DNA from: Clostridium sp. JN-9 | Lineage (GTDB): Bacteria > Bacillota > Clostridia > Clostridiales > Clostridiaceae | Reading direction: 5' to 3' | Assembly: GCF_004103695.1 (NCBI RefSeq) | Contig: NZ_CP035280.1 | Span: 1,550,001-1,614,000, forward strand | DNA: 64,000 nt | Part shown: piece after piece, positions 36,142 to 45,731 of the stretch | Numbering within the stretch: position 1 is the stretch's first letter | Layout of the letters: each line of letters starts with the position of its first letter | Notes under the pieces: generated by a model | Told to the model about the DNA's origin: nothing | Database searches by the model: none | What the model saw: the letters and a program-made list of their open reading frames with translations, nothing else | Made by a program: the position numbers and the translations under genes

Positions 36142-36767
36142 ACCAGGGCGGACTTTTAATTGTAATTTCAGGACCTTCAGGTGCAGGTAAAGGAACCATT
36201 TGCAAAGCACTGCTTAAAAGAAATGATTTTTGTTTATCTGTTTCTGCAACCACCAGAGCTCCAAGAAATGGAGAGCTTGAAGGAACTAATTACTATTTTA
36301 TGACAAAGGATGAATTCTTAAAAAAGGTTGATGAAGGCGATTTTTTAGAATTTGCAGAAGTATATGGAAATTATTATGGTACCCCAAAATCAAGGGTTTT
36401 TAATTGCTTGGATAAAGGTAATGATGTAATTTTAGAAATAGATATACAAGGAGCTTTAAAAGTAAAGGAGAATTACCCAGAAGGTATATTTATTTTCATT
36501 TTGCCTCCTTCTATGGAAGAATTAAAAAACAGAATAATTAATAGAGGAAGCGAAACTCCTGAAACTCTTATGACCAGGTTTAAATCAGCCTATAAGGAAA
36601 TAAATTATGTATCAAAATATAACTATGCAGTTGTTAATGATACTGTGGATGAAGCGGTTTTAAAAATTGAAAGTATATTAACTGCTGAAAAATGCAGAGT
36701 TGATAGAATAAAAGACATGATTCTAGATTCAAAGGAGGGTTTGATTCATGAGCAACTCTATGATTAA
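36138..36767 (+). CDS. gmk: Guanylate kinase
   Basis: Phosphorylates GMP to GDP; 209 residues. P-loop GPSGAGKGT near 12-20; the GMP site [13 protein letters not shown] then [10 protein letters not shown]; and the lid [10 protein letters not shown] region are standard. Translation is coupled to remA by ATGA, and the end overlaps rpoZ by 20 bases. No ribosome site other than those inside remA is needed. Length is normal. Confidence 0.98.
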   Translation: MNQGGLLIVISGPSGAGKGTICKALLKRNDFCLSVSATTRAPRNGELEGTNYYFMTKDEFLKKVDEGDFLEFAEVYGNYYGTPKSRVFNCLDKGNDVILEIDIQGALKVKENYPEGIFIFILPPSMEELKNRIINRGSETPETLMTRFKSAYKEINYVSKYNYAVVNDTVDEAVLKIESILTAEKCRVDRIKDMILDSKEGLIHEQLYD

Positions 36768-36966
36768 TCCATCAATAGTTGATTTGCTTAAAAAAGTTGA
36801 AAACAGATATACATTAGTTGCTGTTACATCTAAAAGGGCACGCCAGCTAATTCAGGGAGATGAGCCATTAATAGACACTGACATTACCAAGCCGGTTTCA
36901 ATTGCTATTAATGAAATAGATGAAGGAAAGGTAACATACGAAAGAGTTAAGGAAGGTATAAAATGA
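36748..36966 (+). CDS. rpoZ: RNA polymerase omega subunit
   Basis: A 72-residue omega subunit. [20 protein letters not shown] and TSKRARQLI match the conserved omega core that clamps the beta-prime subunit. AAGGAGGG lies inside the end of gmk, nine bases before the ATG. It overlaps gmk by 20 bases and shares ATGA with coaBC. Confidence 0.96.
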   Translation: MSNSMINPSIVDLLKKVENRYTLVAVTSKRARQLIQGDEPLIDTDITKPVSIAINEIDEGKVTYERVKEGIK

Positions 36967-38156
36967 TTAGTAATAGCAAAAAGACTGTAGTTATGGGAGT
37001 CACTGGCGGTATTGCGGCTTACAAAGCCTTAGATATTGTTAGCAGACTTATTAAAAACAGTATTGAAGTTCATGTAATAATGACAGATAATGCTGTAAAA
37101 TTTGTCACACCACTGAGTTTTCAAAGTTTAAGCCAAAATATGGTTTCAGTTGATACATTTTCTGAACCAAAGGCCTTTGAAATTCAACATATCTCACTGG
37201 CTAAAAAAGCAGACATAATGTTAATTGCTCCTGCAACAGCAAATATTATAGGAAAAATTGCAAATGGAATAGCCGATGATATGCTTAGTACTACAGTTAT
37301 GGCAACTAACGCTGAAGTGTTTATTGCACCAGCTATGAATACTAATATGTATAAAAATACCATAGTGCAAAATAATATTAAAAAACTTAAAGATTTAGGT
37401 TATAAGTTTATTAATCCTGCTTCTGGCAGACTAGCCTGTGGGGATACAGGGGAAGGAAAATTAGCTGATACAGATCAAATCACAAGCATTATATTAAATG
37501 CATTAAACTCTAAAAAGGATATGGCCGGGAAAAAAGTGCTGGTTACCGCAGGACCAACTATTGCACCAATAGACCCTGTAAGATTTATATCAAACAGATC
37601 TACTGGTAAAATGGGATATGCAATAGCTGAAGAGGCTCAAAGCAGAGGGGCGCAGGTTGTTTTAATCAGTGGTCCGACATATCTTGATGCTCCTTTTGGA
37701 GTTGATTTAATTAAAGTTAATACCAATGAGGAAATGTTAAATGCTGTACTTTCTGAATTTGATGATTCTGATATAGTTATTAAAAGTGCTGCAGTTGCAG
37801 ACTATAAACCTAAAATGTACAGTGTTGAAAAAATAAAAAAACAGGATGACATTCTTAATTTAGAATTTGTTAAGGACATAGATATTCTAAAATTTTTAGG
37901 CAGCAAAAAGAAAAATCAGAAACTAATAGGATTTGCAGCAGAAAGCAGTAATTTAATCAATAATGCCCGTGAAAAGCTGCAAAAGAAAAATCTGGATTAC
38001 ATAGTTGCAAATGATATAACAAGTAGAGAAACTGGATTTGCAAGTGACTTAAACAAGGTTACAATTCTATGTAAGAACGGAGAAAAAATTTCATTGGATA
38101 CTATGACAAAAAGGCAGGTTGCAAAAGAATTATTTGACATAATAAATAATATATAG
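36963..38156 (+). CDS. coaBC: Bifunctional phosphopantothenoylcysteine decarboxylase / PPC synthetase
   Basis: A 397-residue fusion for coenzyme A synthesis. The N-terminal CoaC flavoprotein half has GVTGGIAAYKALD, the active His in EIQHISLAKKAD and APAMNTNMY. The C-terminal CoaB half begins with KKVLVTAGPTIAPIDPVRFI and SNRSTGKMGYAIAEEA, with KSAAVADYKP. Together they turn 4'-phosphopantothenate and cysteine into 4'-phosphopantetheine; coaD for the next step is at 57.5 kb. Start overlaps rpoZ. Confidence 0.97.
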   Translation: MISNSKKTVVMGVTGGIAAYKALDIVSRLIKNSIEVHVIMTDNAVKFVTPLSFQSLSQNMVSVDTFSEPKAFEIQHISLAKKADIMLIAPATANIIGKIANGIADDMLSTTVMATNAEVFIAPAMNTNMYKNTIVQNNIKKLKDLGYKFINPASGRLACGDTGEGKLADTDQITSIILNALNSKKDMAGKKVLVTAGPTIAPIDPVRFISNRSTGKMGYAIAEEAQSRGAQVVLISGPTYLDAPFGVDLIKVNTNEEMLNAVLSEFDDSDIVIKSAAVADYKPKMYSVEKIKKQDDILNLEFVKDIDILKFLGSKKKNQKLIGFAAESSNLINNAREKLQKKNLDYIVANDITSRETGFASDLNKVTILCKNGEKISLDTMTKRQVAKELFDIINNI

Positions 38157-38244
38157 AAAGTAAATATATTACAAGGGGGCCAGCACTCATATTTCTAAAT
38201 GATGCAGTGCCTCTTTTACTATACTTTGATAGGGTGATTATGTA

Positions 38245-40452
38245 GTGTATAAATATGCAGGTATTGTAATTAATAATGATGCAGCAGCTTTAGATAGAAT
38301 TTTTACCTATGAAATACCAGAAAAGTTTCAAAATATCATTAGAATTGGTCATAGGGTTAAGGTACCTTTTGGAAATGGTAATATTAAAATTTACGGAATA
38401 GTATTTCAGCTTTTTAATGATGTTAAACTTGAAAATGCGGACAAAATTAAAAGAATTATAGAAATAAGCGATGACTTTCCAATACTGAGAGATACTGATA
38501 TTACGCTAATAAACGCAATGAAACGAAAATATTTATGTACTAGGATTCAATGTATTAAGGCTGTAGTGCCATCCACGATTTTTAAGGATATCAAAAGTAA
38601 AGTTGAAATGGTAGTTACAGTGGGTAAAAGTCCAGAAGGCAGATATAAAAATGATACATATATGAGCATTTATAATATTGTTAAAAATAACAATGGAATA
38701 TATAACAGGTCAGAATTAAAGGAAAAGTTTAATTTATCATTGTCATCTATCAATACAATGATTAAACATGGATATCTATTGCTTCGCAGTATGATTATAA
38801 ATAGATATAATGATAGAATATATAATAAGTACAGCAGAAAAATACTTAATCCACAGCAGCAGACAGCTGTGGAAACTATATTAAATAGTGATTATAACAA
38901 GTTCCTCATTCATGGAATTACTGGCAGCGGAAAAACGGAAGTTTATATGAGCCTGGTAAGTGAAATGATAAAAAAAGGCAAAGACAGCATAATTCTTGTG
39001 CCGGAAATATCATTAACTCCTCAAATGGTAGAACGATTTAAGGGCAGGTTTGGTAAAGATATATCTGTTTTTCACAGTAAACTTTCAGATGGAGAAAGAT
39101 ATGATGAATGGCTTAGAATTAAGGAGGGTAAAGTTAAGGTTGCAATAGGTGCTAGATCAGCAGTTTTTCTGCCTTTTAATAATCTGGGGATGATTGTTAT
39201 TGATGAGGAACATGAAAATAGCTATAAATCAGATAGTGACCCTAAATATAATGCCAGAGAAATAGCTGAAATGAAATGTGATATTGAACAATGTAAACTT
39301 GTTTTAGGATCAGCCACACCATCAATTGAGACTTTTTACAGATCAAGAAAAAATGAATTTAGATATATCTGCCTTGATAAAAGAGTTGATGGTGTTGAAA
39401 TGCCTGATATTAAAATTGTAGACTTACGTCAGGAACTTTTAAAAAATAACAGATCAATTTTTAGTGAGGATCTTTTTAATGGAATAAAAGAAAAGCTAAG
39501 TAAAAATGAACAAATAATTTTGTTTTTAAATAGGAGAGGATTTTCAACATTTGTTTCATGCAGAAAATGCGGATTTGTTTTCAAATGTGATAATTGTGAT
39601 ATATCTTTAACCTATCATGCAAATGAAAAAAGTTTAGTTTGTCACTATTGCGGTAAAAAAATAAATGTACCAAAAGTATGCCCTAAATGTGGAAGTAATT
39701 ATGTTAAATATTTTGGCATTGGTACAGAAAAAATTGAAATGGAAGTTAAAAAGTATTTTCCACAGGCCAGAACATTAAGAATGGATTTTGATACCACAAG
39801 GAAAAAGAATTCATATGAAAATATATATAATAGTTTTAAAAATCATGAAGCTGATATACTAATAGGTACTCAGATGATAGCAAAGGGACTGGATTTTGAG
39901 AATGTTACTTTGGTGGGAGTGCTGGCAGCAGATTTGTCATTAAATATGCCAGACTATACTTCATCTGAGAGGACATTCCAATTATTAACACAAGTATCAG
40001 GAAGGGCCGGAAGGGGAAAGAAAAAAGGAGAAGTTATTATCCAGACTTACAGCCCTGAGGATAAAAGTATTCAGTGTGCTGCCAGAAATGATTATATGTC
40101 ATTTTATGAAAATGAGATATCTTTGAGAAAAAGCATGGATTATCCTCCATTTTCGCAAATATTACTACTTAATTTTGCAAGTAAAAATGAAAATTTGTTA
40201 ATAAAATGTATACAAAATGTTGGTATAATATTAAAAAATGCTATAATTAAGTATGATAAAATTCTAATGTTAGGTCCATGTCCTTGTGAAATTTCTAAAA
40301 TAAAAGAAAATTACAGATGGCAGATAATATTAAAAGGACAGATTGATAATGAATTAGCTGAAGGAATTAAAAATTTGACATATAAATCTTTACAAGGCAG
40401 TAAAAATGAAATCAGAGTTAGTTTGGATATGAATCCAAACAGCTTACTTTAA
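38245..40452 (+). CDS. priA: Primosomal helicase PriA
   Basis: Replication restart helicase, 735 residues. The N-terminal DNA-binding domain is followed by Walker [10 protein letters not shown] near 228-236, DEEH box, SATPS, and the zinc-binding insertion with CRKCGF, CDNCD, CHYCG and CPKCGS (eight Cys), then the helicase C-domain with [12 protein letters not shown]. The GTG at 38245 lies after AGGGTGAT and shares a G with an ATG-TAG pair at 38240-38245. PriA reloads DnaB at stalled forks. The 88 bases before it contain a weak GCACT/AGTGC hairpin. Confidence 0.96.
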   Translation: MYKYAGIVINNDAAALDRIFTYEIPEKFQNIIRIGHRVKVPFGNGNIKIYGIVFQLFNDVKLENADKIKRIIEISDDFPILRDTDITLINAMKRKYLCTRIQCIKAVVPSTIFKDIKSKVEMVVTVGKSPEGRYKNDTYMSIYNIVKNNNGIYNRSELKEKFNLSLSSINTMIKHGYLLLRSMIINRYNDRIYNKYSRKILNPQQQTAVETILNSDYNKFLIHGITGSGKTEVYMSLVSEMIKKGKDSIILVPEISLTPQMVERFKGRFGKDISVFHSKLSDGERYDEWLRIKEGKVKVAIGARSAVFLPFNNLGMIVIDEEHENSYKSDSDPKYNAREIAEMKCDIEQCKLVLGSATPSIETFYRSRKNEFRYICLDKRVDGVEMPDIKIVDLRQELLKNNRSIFSEDLFNGIKEKLSKNEQIILFLNRRGFSTFVSCRKCGFVFKCDNCDISLTYHANEKSLVCHYCGKKINVPKVCPKCGSNYVKYFGIGTEKIEMEVKKYFPQARTLRMDFDTTRKKNSYENIYNSFKNHEADILIGTQMIAKGLDFENVTLVGVLAADLSLNMPDYTSSERTFQLLTQVSGRAGRGKKKGEVIIQTYSPEDKSIQCAARNDYMSFYENEISLRKSMDYPPFSQILLLNFASKNENLLIKCIQNVGIILKNAIIKYDKILMLGPCPCEISKIKENYRWQIILKGQIDNELAEGIKNLTYKSLQGSKNEIRVSLDMNPNSLL

Positions 40453-40469
40453 TTAATGGAGGAATTAAA

Positions 40470-40919
40470 ATGGCATTAAGAAATGTTAGATTACTTGGTG
40501 ATGAGATTTTAAGGAAAAAAAGCAGAACTGTAAATGAGGTTAATGATAGATTGTTAACACTTTTGGACGATATGGCTGAAACAATGTATCACGAAAATGG
40601 AGTAGGTCTTGCAGGACCTCAGGTAGGTATACTTAAAAAAGTTATTGTGGTTGACACTGGAGAAGGATTATATAAATTAATAAATCCTGAAATAATTTAT
40701 AAAGAAGGAAAAGATATTGATGTTGAAGGATGCTTAAGTATTCCTGGAACACAAGGCAGCGTAGAAAGACCTTATAAGGTGAAGGTAAAAGCCTTGAATG
40801 AAAAAGGTGAAGAAGTTATTGTAAGTGGAGAAGGACTTATGGCAAGGGCACTGTGCCATGAAATAGACCATTTATATGGTATATTATTTATAGATAAAAC
40901 TATAAATAAGGAGGAATAG
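40470..40919 (+). CDS. def: Peptide deformylase
   Basis: Removes the formyl group from new proteins; 149 residues. All three metal-site motifs are present: GVGLAGPQ at 44-51, EGCLS at 86-90 with metal ligand Cys88, and HEIDH at 130-134. It is followed by fmt, which adds the formyl group to Met-tRNA, so both steps are in one operon. GGAGG precedes the ATG. Length is normal for the Gram-positive type. Confidence 0.98.
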   Translation: MALRNVRLLGDEILRKKSRTVNEVNDRLLTLLDDMAETMYHENGVGLAGPQVGILKKVIVVDTGEGLYKLINPEIIYKEGKDIDVEGCLSIPGTQGSVERPYKVKVKALNEKGEEVIVSGEGLMARALCHEIDHLYGILFIDKTINKEE

Positions 40920-40925
40920 TGTGCG

Positions 40926-41858
40926 ATGAACTTGATATTTATGGGAACACCAGAATTTGCAGTTCCTTCCTTAAAGCTGCTAATTGAGAAATTTGGAGTA
41001 AAAGCAATATTTACTCAGCCTGATAGGCCAAGGGGAAGAGGAAATAAGATTACTATGTCTCCTGTTAAGAAAATTGCACTCGAAAATAATATACCTGTAA
41101 TTCAGCCTGTAAAATTAAAAAATGATACAGAATCAATAGAATATATAAAAAAATTAAATCCTGATTTTATTATTGTTGTGGCATTTGGCCAGATACTTCC
41201 TAAGGAAGTATTGGATATACCAAAATACGGCTGCATAAATTTACATGCATCTCTGCTTCCTAAATACAGAGGTGCAGCACCAATTAACTGGGCAATAATA
41301 AAAGGAGAGAAATTTACAGGAAATACAACCATGTTTATGGATGAGGGACTTGATACCGGTGATATGCTTTTAAAAAGCGAATTTCCAATATCAGAAGAAA
41401 TGGACTTTGGAGAACTTCATGATATATTAATGAATGACGGTGCAAAGCTTTTAGAAGATACTATAAATGGCCTGGTTAATAATACTATAGTAAGAGAAAA
41501 ACAGCAGGGAAACTGCCCTTTTTATGCTAAGATGCTGAATAAGTCTATAGCATATATAAATTGGAAGGAAGACAATATTAACATTCATAACCTTATAAGA
41601 GGTCTAAGTTCGTCCCCAGTTGCATATACCAAGTATAATGGAGATATAATGAAAATATATAAATCAGAAATAATTGATAAAGATGTAAATGGTACTCCGG
41701 GGAAAATACTAGAAATCGATAAAGCCGGAATAAAGGTTATATGCGGCACTGGACTTTTAAATATAAATATAATTCAATTCCCGGGAGGTAAACCCCTTAC
41801 AGTTGAAGAATATTTGCGAGGACATAATCTTAATTCAGGAATTATATTAGGAGAATAA
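40926..41858 (+). CDS. fmt: Methionyl-tRNA formyltransferase
   Basis: A 310-residue enzyme that formylates initiator Met-tRNA using 10-formyltetrahydrofolate. Asn105, His107 and Asp143 form the active site ([13 protein letters not shown], then [11 protein letters not shown]). [12 protein letters not shown] opens the Rossmann fold. The C-terminal OB-fold domain that binds tRNA is present. The start lies six bases after the def stop, with AAGGAGG inside the end of def. Confidence 0.98.
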   Translation: MNLIFMGTPEFAVPSLKLLIEKFGVKAIFTQPDRPRGRGNKITMSPVKKIALENNIPVIQPVKLKNDTESIEYIKKLNPDFIIVVAFGQILPKEVLDIPKYGCINLHASLLPKYRGAAPINWAIIKGEKFTGNTTMFMDEGLDTGDMLLKSEFPISEEMDFGELHDILMNDGAKLLEDTINGLVNNTIVREKQQGNCPFYAKMLNKSIAYINWKEDNINIHNLIRGLSSSPVAYTKYNGDIMKIYKSEIIDKDVNGTPGKILEIDKAGIKVICGTGLLNINIIQFPGGKPLTVEEYLRGHNLNSGIILGE

Positions 41859-41897
41859 GTTAATAATAGGTTATGTAATATTAAAGGAGGAATAATT

Positions 41898-42581
41898 ATG
41901 TGGTTTTACGATTCAAGTTTTATTATTTTGATACCTGCTTTAATTATAGCTGCATGGGCGCAATTTAAAGTTTCTTCCACATATAATAAATATTCTAAGA
42001 TAAGAAGTATCAATGGTTATACTGGTGCTCAGGTAGCAAGAATGTTATTGGATAGCAGCGGACTCTATGATGTACCTGTTGAAATTATTAATGGAAAATT
42101 AACGGATAACTATGACCCGCAGCATCGAGTTATGAGGCTGTCACAGGATGTATTTTATGGTACTTCTGTTGCAGCAATTGGTGTTGCAGCTCATGAAACT
42201 GGTCATGCTATTCAGCATAAAATCAGTTATTCACCTTTGACCATTAGAAATTCAATAGTACCAGTTGTAAATTTTAGCTCTAATGCTTCCTGGATATTGT
42301 TTATAGTTGGAATATTCTTTAATTCACCCCAATTAATGAACATAGGCATATTACTATTTACAGCAGTGGTTTTATTTCAGTTAATTACGCTGCCTGTTGA
42401 ATTTAATGCTTCAGGCAGAGCTATAAAAATATTAAGAGATAGAAATATTTTATATGATGAGGAAATAAGTGGTGCAAAGGCTGTATTAAGTGCTGCAGCT
42501 ATGACTTATGTTGCAGCAGCATTAACAGCAATTGCTCAGCTATTAAGATTAGTTGTATTAAGCAATAGAAGAAACGATTAA
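41898..42581 (+). CDS. Membrane zinc metallopeptidase, YugP family
   Basis: A 227-residue membrane protein with one N-terminal membrane segment (about 7-23) and two or three further hydrophobic stretches after residue 115. HETGH at 99-103 is the zinc site, and the third ligand is probably the Glu in LPVEFNASGRA. The family (DUF2268-like neutral zinc peptidase, Bacillus YugP) has no firm substrate. It lies between fmt and rsmB in many clostridia. AAAGGAGG precedes the ATG. Confidence 0.88.
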   Translation: MWFYDSSFIILIPALIIAAWAQFKVSSTYNKYSKIRSINGYTGAQVARMLLDSSGLYDVPVEIINGKLTDNYDPQHRVMRLSQDVFYGTSVAAIGVAAHETGHAIQHKISYSPLTIRNSIVPVVNFSSNASWILFIVGIFFNSPQLMNIGILLFTAVVLFQLITLPVEFNASGRAIKILRDRNILYDEEISGAKAVLSAAAMTYVAAALTAIAQLLRLVVLSNRRND

Positions 42582-42598
42582 AAATATGAGGTATTAGG

Positions 42599-43921
42599 AT
42601 GAACAATGCAAGACAAACTGCAGTTGAAACACTGGAAGATATATTTACTAAAGGTGCTTATTCAAATATTGCTTTAAATCATAATCTCAAATCCAGCAGC
42701 TTGGATGATTTGGATAAATCTTTAGTAACAGAAATAGTTTATGGGACTATAAGGTATAAATATACTATTGATAAAATACTTAATAAATTCATTAAAAAGG
42801 GTATAGATAAAGTCGACAGCAGGATTTTAAATATTCTGCGTATAACAATATTCCAATTAAAATATTTGAATAAGATACCTGATTTTGCTGCTGTAAATGA
42901 AGCTGTTAATTTATCTAAAAGAGTTTCATATTATGGCTCAAAATTTGTAAATGGAGTTTTAAGGAGTTATTTAAGAGATAAAAATGAATCATTAAATTTA
43001 AATTATATTGATAATTTGTGTTATAATTATTCATTTCCAAAATGGATGGTGAAACTATTTATTGAGCAATATGGAAATGAATTAGCTGAGTACATACTAA
43101 AAAGCTTAAATATAACTCCAAAAACTACTGTAAGAGTAAATAATATTAAGTCAAATTATGAGGATACATGGCAGAAATTAATAGATTTGGGATATGATAT
43201 TAGTGATGGCTGTATATGTCCTGAGGCAATAATAATTAATAAAGGGAAAAGCATAGAAAGCAATCCTTTATTTTTAAATGGATATATTACTGTACAAGAT
43301 GAAAGTGCAATGCTGCCTGCAGCATGTATGGATTTACAGGAAAATATGGCAGTATATGATATGTGCAGTGCTCCAGGCGGGAAAACAACCCATATTTCTG
43401 AATTAATGAATAATACAGGTAAAGTAGTGGCATTTGATGTGCACAAAAACAAATTGTCATTGATAAGGTGAAATGCAGCAAGATTAGGGATTACTAATAT
43501 AAAATGTATTGAAATGGATTCATCTAAATTAAATTTAGAGTATATAAGCACAGCTGATAGAATATTGCTGGATGTTCCTTGTTCCGGGCTTGGTATTATT
43601 AAAAAAAAGCCTGAAATAAAATGGAATAAAAATATTAATGAGCTGAATAGTATACTTCAAATTCAAAGAAATATACTAATGAATTCATCAAGATATTTAA
43701 AAAACAGCGGAATAATGATATATTCAACATGTACTTTAAATAAAGAAGAAAATGAAGGTAATATTAATTGGTTCTTAAAGAATAATAAGAATTTTATACT
43801 TGAACCAATTTTTTTAGGAAATTTGGAAAATATAATATATAATCCTAATGGTACCATGTGTATTTTACCTAATGAGTATATGGATGGATTTTTCATTGCC
43901 AAACTTAGAAAACAAGTATAG
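42599..43921 (+). pseudogene. rsmB: 16S rRNA cytosine-967 methyltransferase RsmB, split by an in-frame TGA
   Basis: The reading frame of 441 codons is that of RsmB (Sun). The N-terminal NusB-like RNA-binding domain runs to about residue 140, and MCSAPGGKTTHI is the SAM loop. Codon 291 is TGA (43469-43471) between LSLIR and NAARLGI, a site where homologues have an ordinary residue. After it the same frame continues with PCSGLG (Cys328) and STC (Cys378), both catalytic cysteines. The upstream part thus lacks the catalytic residues. It may be a point mutation, a sequencing error, or real read-through; one base change would restore it. The rest is undamaged, which suggests a recent event. Confidence 0.88.
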
Positions 43922-43929
43922 GTGATATA

Positions 43930-44970
43930 ATGGAGAATATACTTAATTATAATTTAGAAGATCTGAAACAGTGGATGGCCCATAATGGGGAGAGCTCTTT
44001 CAGGGCAAAACAAGTAACTGATTCTATTTACAAGGGAGTGTGGAACTTTGAAAATATGAATCTGCTTCCTAAATCTACAAGGGAAAAGTTAAATGAATAT
44101 TTTTATATAGATGTGCCTGAGGCAGTAGAAGTACTTAAATCCAAGGATAATGATACAATAAAGTTTTTGCTTCAGTATGAAGATGGAAATATAATTGAAT
44201 CTGTCATTATGAAATATAAATATGGAAATACCATATGTGTTTCAACACAAGTAGGCTGCAGAATGGGGTGTAAATTCTGTGCCTCTACAATAAACGGAAT
44301 GGTGAGAAATTTATCAAATGGAGAAATATTAGGGCAGATATTAAGAGCTGAAGAAATAATAAAGGAAAGAATTTCAAATATTGTTATGATGGGAAGCGGG
44401 GAGCCATTAGACAATTATGAAAATATAATAAAATTTATAGAAATAGTTAATTCTGAATATGGATTAAACATAGGACAGAGACATATAACTATTTCTACAT
44501 GCGGAATAGTACCAAAAATTTATGAACTAGCAGACTTAAACTTACAAGTAACACTAGCTATATCACTTCATGCTCCTAATGATGACATAAGAAGAAAAAT
44601 GATGCCCATTGCAAATAAGTATACAATAAAAGAATTAATAAGTGCATGCGATTATTATATAAATAAGACCAACAAAAGAGTAACATTTGAGTATGCTTTA
44701 GTTAAAGATGTTAATGACAGCAGTGACACAGCTAATGAACTGGGGAATTTATTAAAGGGTATGCTTTGTCATGTGAACTTAATACCTGTGAATCAGGTTG
44801 TGGAAAATAATTTACAAAAATCAAATATTAATAGTATATCTTCTTTTGCGAAAATTTTAAATGATTATGGAATTGAAACCACAGTTAGAAGGGAAATGGG
44901 GTCGGATATCAATGCTGCCTGCGGACAGTTAAGAAGAAGATATTTAGCAAAAAATGAAAAAGGGGTGTAA
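43930..44970 (+). CDS. rlmN: Dual-specificity RNA methyltransferase RlmN
   Basis: Radical SAM enzyme that makes 2-methyladenosine at 23S A2503 and in some tRNAs; 346 residues. The cluster CRMGCKFC has cysteines 110, 114 and 117, and the catalytic Cys331 is in [15 protein letters not shown] and [11 protein letters not shown] are typical. The N-terminal accessory domain is complete. It lies 8 bases after rsmB and 5 before the phosphatase gene. Confidence 0.97.
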   Translation: MENILNYNLEDLKQWMAHNGESSFRAKQVTDSIYKGVWNFENMNLLPKSTREKLNEYFYIDVPEAVEVLKSKDNDTIKFLLQYEDGNIIESVIMKYKYGNTICVSTQVGCRMGCKFCASTINGMVRNLSNGEILGQILRAEEIIKERISNIVMMGSGEPLDNYENIIKFIEIVNSEYGLNIGQRHITISTCGIVPKIYELADLNLQVTLAISLHAPNDDIRRKMMPIANKYTIKELISACDYYINKTNKRVTFEYALVKDVNDSSDTANELGNLLKGMLCHVNLIPVNQVVENNLQKSNINSISSFAKILNDYGIETTVRREMGSDINAACGQLRRRYLAKNEKGV

Positions 44971-44975
44971 TTATC

Positions 44976-45731
44976 ATGGTGGGGACTTTCTCAGATATAG
45001 GTAATGTAAGGAGTGTAAATGAGGACTATCTAGATTATTACGAGGATAAATACAAGAGTATATACATCATTGCTGACGGCATGGGCGGTCATAATGCAGG
45101 TGAAGTTGCCAGCAAAATGGCAGTAGAGGAAACAATGAAATATATAAAAGCTGAAAATTGGGAAAGTAATGATTTGATTGACATCGAAAATGTACTGGTA
45201 AATGCTATTGAAAAGGCAAATAGAAAGATATTTAAACTGGCACAATCAGATTCCTCTACCAAAGGAATGGGGACAACTATAACTGCATGTATTGTAAAAA
45301 ATGGTGAAATGGTTGTAGCTAATGTTGGAGATAGCAGCTGCTTTATAATATTTAATAACAAAATCCATAAAGCAACAAAAGATCACTCGTTAGTTCAGCA
45401 GTTGGTTGATATGGGAAGTATTACAGAAAATGAGGCTAAGACCCATCCCAATAAAAATATTATTACCAGAGCCTTAGGTACCAACTATAGTGTAAAAGTT
45501 GACACATTTTTTTTCAATATGAAAGATATAGAAAAAGTAATTTTATGTACAGATGGACTTACAAATTCTTTATCTCATGAGGAAATTTTAGAAATAGTAA
45601 ACAATAATGAAATCCCTGCGGCTTGTGAAAAACTAATAAATGTTAGCAAAGAAAAAGATGGAAGAGATAATATATCTGTAATTATTTTTGAGGGAGCGTG
45701 TGAAAATGATAGGAACTCTTTTGGGAAATAG
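44976..45731 (+). CDS. stp: PP2C-type Ser/Thr phosphatase (PrpC/Stp)
   Basis: A 251-residue PPM phosphatase. Metal ligands are in SVNEDYL, DGMGGHNAGEVAS and CTDGLTNSLS, with DNISVI at the end. It reverses phosphorylation by PrkC, whose gene overlaps its end by 26 bases. GGGGTG precedes the ATG. The pair is highly conserved in Firmicutes. Confidence 0.96.
   Translation: MVGTFSDIGNVRSVNEDYLDYYEDKYKSIYIIADGMGGHNAGEVASKMAVEETMKYIKAENWESNDLIDIENVLVNAIEKANRKIFKLAQSDSSTKGMGTTITACIVKNGEMVVANVGDSSCFIIFNNKIHKATKDHSLVQQLVDMGSITENEAKTHPNKNIITRALGTNYSVKVDTFFFNMKDIEKVILCTDGLTNSLSHEEILEIVNNNEIPAACEKLINVSKEKDGRDNISVIIFEGACENDRNSFGK

Noticed and set aside
43483-43498. SECIS-like hairpin after the rsmB TGA (selenocysteine)
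   Set aside because: The stem is only five A/U-rich pairs and the site is not catalytic or a cysteine in homologues; selenocysteine is unlikely.
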